Positions 13,301-25,300 of a stretch of 64,000 nt of DNA are shown here, piece after piece. The stretch is from Amphiura filiformis (taxonomy: Eukaryota > Echinodermata > Ophiuroidea > Amphilepidida > Amphiuridae), in contig NC_092635.1 of NCBI RefSeq assembly GCF_039555335.1, forward strand, positions 55,712,258-55,776,257, in the 5' to 3' direction. Position numbers and translations under genes: made by a program. Under the pieces are notes generated by a model. It was given only the letters and a program-made list of their open reading frames with translations, was not told where the DNA came from and did not search any database. Numbering within the stretch: position 1 is the first letter of the stretch; every line of letters begins with the position of its first letter.

Positions 13301-16300
13301 GCGTAACACGCTTGTAGAGTTGCGAGTGTGTATCGCGTTGTATGCGTAGACTAGTGCGTAGACTAGCTATACTCGCAACAGAATACGTGATGTTGTCAAC
13401 AAGTTTCGTTAATTTATAATTACATGTTTTTATGACGGTAACTTTGTTTTTGCTTAAAAAGTAATTTACAGTTATTAAAATAATATTTAAGTGACTGCAC
13501 CGGTATCCAATACGATAAAAATATTGGACCTGCCTGTCGTCTATTACACGGTAGAGGATAGTAAAAACAAAAATTCCTATCGTTTATTCTCTAAATACAT
13601 CACCGCGTTCTATTCTTGTTACTTGTCTGCAAACATAAATTGTCTTTTCAGTCATTAACTTACACAGATAACCTAATTCAGTTTTTGTGTGTATTGAATT
13701 TGGGCAAAATTATGAATCATCTTTTCAAATCAAACAATGACCAATTTTAATGGTGCACTCTAGATTACAAGGATTTAAAAATAAATCCTTAAGACTGTAG
13801 TTAGGGACCAATCAATTTTAGGTTTAAAATTAATCTTATAGATTTGAATTTTAAATCTTAAAGATTTAATTTTAAATCTTAAAAATTTAATTTTAAATCT
13901 AGCACTTGATTGGTCCCTAATCACAGTCCCTTGGGATTTATCTTAAATCCTTGAAATTTAGAGTGTGTGTGTGTGTGTGTGTGTGACGGGGGTGGTAATT
14001 AAGTACTAAATGAAACGATTCTCTTCTCCTTTCATCCGGATGGACGCTCCATTTGGTAGCTGATAATGGTCACCTTGGTATTAATTATTAATCTTAATGT
14101 TCTTGCAACATTATTTGACTTTGTGTAGCATTTCTGATCTCTCCTATCATCAGGATGGACATACTGCCCTCCATTGGGCAGCTCGCAAAGGTCACACTGA
14201 TACATGTGAGATTCTTTTGAAATATAATGCCGATGTAAATGCAGTTGAAGGGGTTAGTTTTATTCATATATTTTTATTTTACATAATCAAAGTTTGTTTT
14301 TGTTTATTGTATTGATTAACATTTATTGTTTAACATTATGAATTTTTTTCAACCCGCAACAACTAAGGATATCCAGTAACAGAGGTTAGTTTTATTCACG
14401 GATCTGTGTATTGTAATTCAAAATTGATAATTCTCAAAATATAAAAATCAGGTTTCAATTTACCAATGACTAATTGTTGAAGGAGATGGCTGCGGCCAAA
14501 AATTACATTGCACTTCTCCTAAGATGTTGTAGTTCGTGAAACAGATATTCAAAATATTATATGGATGGTATATTTTATTTTGTAGCATCGTTAACATGCC
14601 CACTATAAATACTCCAAACAAACATGTGACGAAGTGAAAATTAAAAATCATGTACGTTTGAAGTATTCTTACATGATACAGTACTTGTTAGTAAGATAGA
14701 AATAGAAATTCCTGTATACATGATATTATGTTTAGAGGTACGCCCCTCGGTTCAAACACGAAGGCAAAATGTTTAGACTTTCACAATGCCCTCCAAATTA
14801 CCAATGCGCAATTTTTAACATCTATTGGGGTGCGTATATCATATAACGAGCAAGTTGATTGGGACGACATACTTTTAGTTTGATACGCGGAGGATATGAA
14901 TGTAACTTATTAATCTCGTTTGCGCTTATCTCTCAGTCTTGAAATGCTTTATACTTGGTTAAGGGGCAAATGAAAATAAGATCAGCAATAATGATGGATT
15001 GTGAAGAACATTAAAGGAAACGTGGTGCATAGTGTCACGTGTCCCAAAATCTCCTTATAATTTTGCACCGTCATTTCTTTGTAGGGAAATCAAAATGTAT
15101 AATTCATTATAAAACATGCACTCATTTACTTTTCTATTTGCCAGCATGGAGATACGGCACTTCACTTTGCAGCGAGACGTAGAGACGCCATTGATCTGTG
15201 CATCTACCTGATTGAAAATGGCGCTAATGTATCAGCACAGAATATGGTACATGTGTAAAAAATAATAATAAATTTTTTGACAGGGTAACAAACAATTACC
15301 CACATTCACAGGCGGGCTACGAGCGACATTTTTTTATATATTTCATACTTACGATTGTTAGGTCCAAACAACATAAAAGAGCAAAAGGAGTATTATATCC
15401 CCACTAAGGCATTGTAAGATGACTTCAATCTACGCGCCTCTTTTGCCGCAATTTGCCCATATCAGATATTGGAGCACTTTGATATTTTTGATCCCCAGAG
15501 AGCCAAAAATGTGACACTTGACCTTTTCAGTAATAACATTATACACATCTACATTTTTCTAAATCATCATACATTGGTATGGTTTTAAGGGGCTGTGCAA
15601 TAATTATGAGCCGGGGGTAAAATTTCCAAACGGCTCGCCCTCTCGCCCACCAAAAATCTTGCCCCCCCCCCCTTGCACATGCCAATTTTTTGGGATCCCA
15701 ATTTGCAAACCTTTAATGGTCTCCGCGAGCAGAAAAATTTACATATTTTCCTGCGCCTTTTTAGAGCGTTTTATTTAAAAGGCGCCCCAAGAATATGTGC
15801 CAAAAATCACTTGCCCCTCTCGGCTTGCCAAAAATTGCTCCCCTCCCCCCTCGGCTCGCCAAAAATATCTTGCCCCAGGGCTCATAATTATTGCACAGCC
15901 CCTAAATACAAGAACACAATTGTGAAATTAATTTTGTGCAGCCCATAACGTTGTATCTCTAACCACCACCCCCCGGGCTCACCCACTATACAAAAAAAAA
16001 CGGAATACGAGGAGCCCGGGATGAGAAGCACATGTCAAAATTCAAAGAGAGTCATCAATGGTCAAACAGTATCGCTATCATGCTGCTGGTGCTCTCACAG
16101 CTACAGGTGCTTCCCCCGGGGTGCTCCAGTTAAACTTAGAGGAAATATTCTATTTTAAGTTTCGTAATCATACTCTTATTGGAAATTGGTTTTGGACAAA
16201 TTCGGGATTGTCAAACTCTGCGGGCACATAGTGTCATTTATTTATTTTCTGTAATGTACATATTATGCTTCATGCTTCCCATAATTCAGAATGGCGAAAA

Positions 16301-19300
16301 CCCGATGTTCACACTTCCGAATTCTGGCAATGTCTTTCATTCAGTTTACACAGCCATACAGGAAGACACTTTTCACAAAGCTATACAGGTAATTCAATAA
16401 TTTTATTTCTATACCACTGTCAAACAGCAAATTGAATGGACAGAGTTGCGTGTAAACCCAGGTAGGTAAGGAAAACGCAACTTTTGAATAAAGACCAGGT
16501 GTACACTTATTTAACATTAAGAATAACCTTTCTGTTGTAGTTTATATGAAACCAGTATACGTGTAAATTGGAAAATTACCTTCAGATTCTCATAATGTAT
16601 TAATTTGTCAAAACGTGGTCTAATTTGACATATAAAAAAAATAGATTTTCAATTTATGCAAATGAACAAAGAATCAGTCAATTTGTGATGCTGAATATTA
16701 ATTTGCAATGCTATTATTATTGCTCCGGATTTCTGACTTACAAATTATGTTCTTGATTGATATATTTTCCATTTTGTAATGACGATTTGTTTTTATAACT
16801 TTTACAAGTTTTGTGAATATTAATTTGTCAATTTTTTTTTTGTCATTCGTCAAAAATAATAACTTGTTCTGCAGAAATTTCATTTGAAATGCTGCGATGG
16901 TTATATCAGCATTACAAATAAATAATCAGTATTACAAAATGTCAAATTACACCACGTTTGTGACGACTTTTCAGTATTAAAATATTTAAATTGCGCGTAT
17001 TAAAATATAAAAATGCATATCTATATTGCAAGAGAAAAGAGCCGATGAAACTTGGACATGTGTAAATGTTAATGATGTTTTAGTTATTATGCTCCCACCC
17101 TCATGCGGTGGGTAGGGTGAAGTGGTCCTGATTCAGGTTTAATGAAGATTGATCATTTATATAATCTTTGTGTTAAAAATATTGTCACATTTTTATCATG
17201 ACGTAAAATCGAGTACCATTCAGTGGCAGAGATACATTTGTTACTTTGCCGAAAAAGACTTATAAAGTATATTTCTGTTTTATTTTGTTACTCTCTTTGC
17301 AGAGAGCGAAGTACAAAGACCTGATGCAAACCGGTTCCACTCCCGTCCAGATCGTCAAATTGTTCATTTGTGGAGCACCTACTGCTGGAAAGACAACTTT
17401 AAAGAACTCCCTCACAAAAGTATACCCTCATAAATGTTTTGTTATCTATACAGGATCCATTATTAATGATTGTGTATCATGTTGACCACCACACGCCACA
17501 ACAGCTCATGGCGGATAATAATATAATGTCTCATATTGACTGATGTTCTGTACGGTGTACCATCTCCGCCAATTTCCTTTTTAATTCCCCCTTTTTTTTA
17601 ATTTCCCTTTTTTTAATTTCCCCTTTTTATTTAATTTCCTTTTTTAATTTCCCCTTTTTTTAATTTCCCCTTTTTTTAATTTCCCCTTTTTTTAATTTCC
17701 CTTTTTTTTTCCCCCTTTTTTTTTTTATTTCTCTTTTTTTTATTTTTTTTTTTCCCCCTCTTTTTTTTTTTTAATTCCCCCTTTTAATTTCTCACAAAGC
17801 AGAATCTTGGCCGAGGCACATACTCAGTACTCAGTGGTTGTCCAAGAATTTGCTCGCTTCCCGCTGCGTATGCTGGTCTTTACGCACTGTAGTCTTTACG
17901 TGTGACAGACCATGGATATAGTATATGGAGAGACCCACTGTGTAGATGTCAGTGGTCAGACCACGTGTATCCACTGATATAGCCTGTGCCGGAGCCTGTG
18001 TGCTAGGGCCGTAGACTTATTTCAAGTCACGGGAAAACCGTAAGAATACTAGTATATAAATCGCAGTGGTTATCCCGGCCCGTGAGGGGGGGGGTGTAAT
18101 TTTCCCAAGGCGTGCCAAAAAATGGCTTGCTTCCCTTCTGGGCCTGCAAAAAAAAATCTTCGCCCCCCCCCTTCTTTGCACATGCCAAATGTTTTAAAAT
18201 TGCCATTAAAATTGCCATGTAAAGGGACGGCATATTCGTACTATTTAATAGAGCTATTTTATGACTATTAGGCCTATGTGACTATTTTTGCATTTTTCTC
18301 ACAAACTAATAACACACTGGTAAGGAACTGCATTGGTTTCCTGTGTTCCAATGAATTGTTGTTTAACTTATGTTGATTGTATATAAATGTAATAATGATA
18401 GGCCTATTGCTCCGTCATATTTATCTGAACTTCTTTCAAATTATGTTCCCACTCCCCGGGTCCCACTCGTACTCTTCGATCTGGAAACATGCAACTTCTA
18501 CAAAATAAGAGCACATGAGTCATTTGAAATTGCAGCTCCACGTCTATGGAATGAACTGTCTATATATTTTAGAACTGCTAAAAATGTAACTATGTTTAAA
18601 AAGATGTTAAAAACTCATGTTATGTCGGGGTTTGCTCAGGGAAATTTGAAAATGCCACCAAATAGTGAAAAACTGTATAAAATGTCTAACTTTTGTGTTG
18701 ATTTGCAAAATAAAACATAGAAAAGTGATTATTTAGCAGTAATCAACCATTAAACAATCAATTCTAGCATTAATTTTAGGCCTGCGATCCAAGATTCTGG
18801 CCATAGGAGCTCATAGGCCTAGTGCTTTACAGTGGACACGGAAAATCACGGAATCGTCCAATTAATTTGCAACACGGATTTTAGATTTTGTAACACCATG
18901 AACACGGAGAAATCGTGGCTTTAGCTATAGGCCGAATAAAGACTTATACAGTGGGAGGGTCTAAATATTTAATATATTATTAACAATTATTATTCTAATC
19001 TAATTCAAATTAGGCCTTAGCCTCGTGATCACTCTATTGGATTCGGATTGTTTTACTAGGTTTGGATTTAATTTTTGTCTTCACTATAATAGGCCAAGAT
19101 ATAAACAAAAATAGAAAGCTATGCGAGCGCTATCCATGTTGGACAGCTGTGTTCAAATATAAAGTACGGACGAAGCCTTGACTAAGGCTAATGCTCCCCG
19201 CGGTATACTAACATGAATACACTAGCTGCAACATTATACGAACATCAAAAAAAATATCGGGGAAATTAAAAAAAAAAGGGGAAAAAAAAAAGGGGAAATT

Positions 19301-22300
19301 AAAAAAAAGGGGAAATTAAAAGAAAAAAACTTTGTCCGATCGGGCCCAAATTTGGTGGGTGGCATCCTTGATACAAGGGGGAATATAATGCGCGAAATAA
19401 AATCTAAGTCAACCAAGGTCAAAGGTCATAACGGAGGGGTCAAATTTTAAACTTTGTCCGATCGAGCTCAAATTTGGTGGGTGGAATTCTTGATACGAGG
19501 GGAATATATGCCCGAAATAAAATTGAGGTCAAGCGAGGTCAAAGGTCATTACGGAGGGGGTCAAATTTCAAACTTTGTCCGATCGGGCTCAAACTTGGTG
19601 GGTGGAATCCTTGATATGAGGGGAACATGTAAAACTTAAAGTAAATTATTTAAAAAAATTAATATCAATTTAAGCAAAATCGTATGGGTGTTTCAAGCAA
19701 ATCCCGCGAGCAATACCCGCCTCTGTCAAATTTGATTTTACTTGGGAAATTAAAAAAGGGAAAAAAAAAAAAAAAAAAAGGGAAATTCAAAAAAAAAAGG
19801 TGAAATTAAAAAAAAAAAGGGGAAAAAAAAAAAAAAAAAAGGAAAAAGGAAATTAAAAAAAAAAGGGAAAATTAAAAAAAAAAAAAGGAAAAAAAAAAAA
19901 AAAAGGGGAAAAAAAAAAAAAAAGGGGAAATTAAAAAAAAAAGGGGAAATTAAAAAAAAAAGGGGAAATTCAAAAAAAGGGAAATTAAAAAAAAAGTGAA
20001 ATTCAAAAAAAAGGGAAATTAAAAAAGGAAATTAAAAAAAGGGAAATTAAAAAAGGAAATTGGCGGAGATGGTACACCGTAGTTCTGCCAGGACACAGCA
20101 GATAGGCCGCCCTCTCTATTTATAATTAATTTACATTGGCCGTGAGACATTTACGAGAGAATAAAATCATTACTTGTTCAATGTGCCGGCAGATCTGCCA
20201 TGAGCTGTTGTGGCGTGTGGTGGTGAGCTGAACGACATGTAATCGTTAGTGCACGCTGGTTCGAATCCGATAGGTTCTGATTTTTTTTCTCCTTTATTAT
20301 AATGCCAGTTTGTCTGAGCTCCATTTCTTTATTTAGAAATAAAATTGATAACATTTGATATAAAATTGTAAGCAGTGTGACAATTTTTGATGTCAGTACG
20401 TGTGTGGCGAAGGGTCTTTATCTATAGATCTATGCTTTTATACATTATCAATGTACAATACATGCCGCATTCTTATAACATTATTTACTGTCTATGTTTA
20501 TCTGAACATGTGATAAAAGTGTACATTCTTTTTAGGACCTCCAAGAAACCGAATTAGAATCAGGCAATCATCTCCAAGAGCTTCCATACAACCCAACCGC
20601 AGGCATTGATATCAGTAAAAGCACAATCAAGGGTGTTGGCACCTTTAGAATTTGGGATCTTGCTGGCCACGTGGAATACCATATATCACACGCTATGTTT
20701 CTTGGCGCAGAAAATTCCATATTTATCGTCATGTATAATCTCATCAAGAAACTACATATGCAAGACGTAAGTCCGTTAATGTAAACTATAAATGCTTTGA
20801 GTTTTGAAAATCCTGAAACTGATGTTTCAACAAATGTATCTAAAGGTACATGTAATATCAAAATTTAAAAAAAATTTAATCTAAAAGTAACGAATAATTA
20901 TGTAAATCTTATAATGTTCTTTACATGATTAAATAAAGATTATATTATATGTAAACTTTTTAAAATCCAATATGTGATGTGTCACCCTCGTTTGACTTAT
21001 CAAGCTCCATTATTGGCTGTGCTTTTTGAAATCTGGACATTCGACAACTCAACCAACCAAACCAAAGGTTATCATAGTTGCTTCTCATATGGACCAGGTT
21101 GAAGACAAGAAAACGGGTAGGTTAAGAGCTTTAATCGACAAATGCTATAATATCGACGCAAATATGGTTATTTTGTGGCCATAGTAAAAAGGCTTTTGTC
21201 CTTTTGTTTGCTTCGTGCGCAGATATCGTGAAAATGACGTTAGATGCCAATTAGAGTGGGTAGGCCAAAATAAAGGTTCATTTACACTTCAGTGGCTAAT
21301 AAGGACTACCCAGAACCCATTTTCCCACCCAAAGCATACAGTCACGATACTGTCATCCAACTTCTAGTAACAATTTTTGTATGAAAACAACAATAAGGTA
21401 TCGTAATCGAATTCACCACAAAATAAAAGAAAATGTAAATTATCCCCGGTGAGTGTGATTTTAAGCGGAGGGCAAGTTAATTAAAGCCGCATACACTTGT
21501 CTAATATTGCCAACTTAGAATAATGTTCTACGTAATGATTATTTTCCAGGATACCGGGTAGCCCAACTGAACCAAACCAAAATGAGACGACTATTTCAGG
21601 AATCTCTTGACATTGTTGACTCTGTGATCACTGTCAATGCTTGCAATGCTACTGAACAAGGTTATGAAATACTAAAGGACATTCTCAAGCAGATGGCAGT
21701 TGATATCTTGGTAGGTTTACGATTTATTACTGTACATGTTGTTCTGATTTGTTTTAAACCCAAAACTACCTAACAATATTAAATAAACAGATTTGTCAAG
21801 AGAGCTGAGGAAGGCACCCGAACCTGATATAATACGGTTAAACACCCATTCTTTCCTTCCTTACGCTGGAATATTTTGTATAATATCACGACAATTGTCC
21901 TCGCCCACAGGGAACCCGAATGCTACCACTGATCTGCCAAAACATATTGGATCAAAGCCGTCGTTGGTACATGCCTAGTTATCCTGTTCTACCGTGGTCG
22001 TTTTTCTTTGAGAGAGTAAAGGAGATCGCAGGAAAACAAGTCCGAGATATTGAAAGTCTGATTGAAGAAAACACCGTACGAACTGCTGCTGCATACCTTC
22101 ATGATATGGGAGAGGTAAACCACATTAACCACATTTTCTTTGGCTTTATTTTGCTTTAGGTCTCTTTCTTTAGTCTGTTAATAGTATAACTTGCTTTAGG
22201 TTACTTAGTATAACATATTTATCATCCCTCATACATAAAAAAAAAGAGTGACAAGAAACTAATCAGAGCTTTTAGTACTCAGGGGTGGTTGCCACATTAT

Positions 22301-25300
22301 GTTGAATTAGCAAACGAACGTACGGTATACGCCTCGTTTAATGAACACATTACATGATCAGAAGTCTGATATGGGAGAGGTAAACCACATTAACCACATT
22401 TTTGGCTATTTTGCTGTTAGTATAACTTGCTTTAGGTTACTTAGTATAACATATTTATTCCCTCTTACATAAAAATAAAAGAGTGACAAGAAACTAATCA
22501 GAGCTTCTAGAACTCAGGAGTGGTTGCCACATGTTGAATTAGCAAACGAACGTACGGTATACGCCTCGTTTAATGAACACATTACATGATCAGAAGTCTT
22601 GGTAGTTGTGTATCGCTGATGAAAGCAAACTTACTTCCACACAGATTTACGTAGCAAACGATGAGAGTGATGATGCTTGCGAGGCTATGATCATTATGAA
22701 CACCCAATGGCTTTGCTCCAACGTCATCGCTAAAGTGTTAGCGGGTGATGAGTTTCCAGCACAGTTCCAGAAACTACCAGACAAACCGCTGTACAGCGAA
22801 GACGAATTACGGGAATTCCTGGTAACTGGCGAAGGGCTTGACTTTGAGCTTACTGTGTTGCTTCTGGAACACCTCAAGATTCTCTTTACCACCAATAATG
22901 GGAGCTTTTTAATTCCATCCAAACTACCACCATCTTTGCCACTTATCCTGATAGAGAAGAGCGACAACGTGCAGCTTTATGGTATTCGCGTCGAGTGCGT
23001 TGATGAGACAGACATGTTCTCACCAGATTTCTTCCCGCACATCCATCTTCATATGCTAGAGTGTTATCCTGAAGCGCAAGGGAAAGCCAACTACTCAAAT
23101 TCCGCCGTCAAGTTCATTTCTACAGTTGAAGGAATGGTTCAGAAGACGGACATGGGGAGAGCCATAAATGTTGCAGTTATATGCAAGAATCGGCAGGAGA
23201 GACCTGAAGCTCATTCTCAGCTACAATCGTATGTAACAAATGTTGCTTACATCAAAAATATAAATCCCGATTTAAAAAATATCTTAATAGCTCATAATAA
23301 AGGCACATATTTACTCACGTGTGAACAATAAGATTCAAAATACGAATTACGTAAAGAGGTAATCGATTTCAAAAAGTAACATTTAGGATCCTTATCTCAG
23401 GTTGCAGCGATCCATAAAGCTGTATCTTCGTCAGTGTTCACCAGGAACAGTTGTCGCGTGGAAGTTCCTTAGCCCCAAGTCATTGAAAACTGAGGGCAAT
23501 CTAGAGAATGTTCTGTACTATGAGCCAGATGATTTGCACAAGGCTGAAGAAGGAAACGGTACGGTGTATCATTCACGACAGACTCATGCTGACAACATGG
23601 TCGATGTCATTTGCCAAGTAAGTTGAATAATGTTATCATGTTTGTTCTTTGTTGAGCGAAATAATCTGTTTTCTTGACTCGAACTATATCATTCGTTTTT
23701 AAATCAAAGTTTGAATTTGTCTATTGCTTTCCAAACACAATCGATTTTACACTTACGCTTGTTTAATTTTAAGGGTGTCGATATGATGTTTATCACTGAA
23801 CTCGGCGGACTTAGTGGCTGGGAGTGGTTACCACTCGAGCTCCAACAACAGATATGTGCAGTACTTGATAAGACCCATCCATTAGGAAACGATCACCGGA
23901 TGCTCGCACAAATATTTGGCATTCCTGAAGACAAGTTTCTTCGTCTTGTTCGATTTTGTTCAACGACTAAGGATCGATCGATTACTGACGAAATACTTAG
24001 AGTGAGTACTTCTAACTAATTGGTATAAACACGGTGTTATGAAATTAAATACTTGATCAGGTGAATATATAATAAAACCATGTGGCTCCTAAGGCTTGTG
24101 GATTTGTTTCTGTGTCGTAATGACAATCTTCTGTGTATTTTAGGAGGTATGTGCTACTCGTAGACGTAATGGACACAAGCTGGCAATTCAAGAGGTGATG
24201 ACGGTACTAAAACATCCAGGCATCATTGGCAACGATGATTTAGCAAAGAGAATCGAGTCGGTGCTGATTGATAAAGGACATCAAGTAGGTATTTCCTGAT
24301 TTGGGCTATGAATTTAACTCTGTGACACCATATTGATGCACAACCAACTTTATTCACTGACAACTTAAATCCACGAACCCCCAGTTTGTATGAGAAGTTT
24401 ATAACTTGAGATACGGTGACACGTGACTATATGATAATAATAATCAAACTCAATTTTTGAGACATTCAGTATGTAAAAGCTCACCTTTGAAATAAAATGA
24501 TATGTATTTCTTTTTTCTGCAGGTGACACATCATGACCCATCATATGATTTTGGTAAGGAATGTCCACATAACATAACACAAACACAGCAAGACAGCTTT
24601 TATATAGTGTTGTTTCCACGTATGAGAAGGACCATTACACTTTAAAATATAGCAGGAACCTTACAACTGGTGTAAAACAAAGAATAAACCATGGAAAATC
24701 AAAGAGCAGCAGAAAACATGAAGGGATTAAAAAACAAAGTTTGGCTGACGGAAAGAAATTCTGAAGTTCAATGAGCTAAGTGGGCGATTTTAGACGCAAT
24801 TCACAGTTTGTGTATTCATATTTTACGGTTTATGGTGTATCAGATATGAATTGTTTTCCCGCCTATAAATGTTTACAACGGAACTGAGACACGTGAATCA
24901 GTTCTGGATCTTCAGGCGATTTTGGCTATATTTTGCACTTAACTTTAGACATAACAATACTACTAATCTATAAAGGAAAACTAAAAGCAATTTGTAAATT
25001 TATTATTAACATTCATTCTTTAGGTGTTCCTGATTTGACCCTTCTCTGGCGTGCAGTTTTGAAACGCACCCACCAAGACCTAAAGCGCACTATCAAAGCA
25101 AGTCAACTGCTTCTATACTTGGTGGGTGAAGAGTCTCAGTTATCTGAGGATGATGAAGACGAAATCGAGACTAAAGAGAAACTTGAAGGGCGACGGAAAG
25201 CTGTAGATCTGCTCTTGTTTAAGCTCATGCAGTTAAAGAAACCAGACTGGTGTAAGGGGTTTCTAGCTGGACTCCAACAAGAAGCGCCCTCATTGGTACC

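Larger units (their letters stand above)
17486..20223. mobile_element. 2.7-kb inverted-repeat element in the Roc intron
   Basis: Outer arms 17486-17512 and 20197-20223 are exact inverted copies (CCACCACACGCCACAACAGC start). Inner arms 17551-17578 and 20054-20081 are also inverted copies (TACGGTGTACCATCTCCGCC). Between them lie long poly-T/CCCC tracts and their A/GGGG complement, a LINE fragment, a MITE piece and a 121-bp tandem repeat. It is a composite, probably non-autonomous foldback. It splits the P-loop exon from the switch exon. Confidence 0.75.

Noticed and set aside
22647-22967. 106-codon minus-strand open frame
   Set aside because: Shadow of the COR exon on the plus strand.
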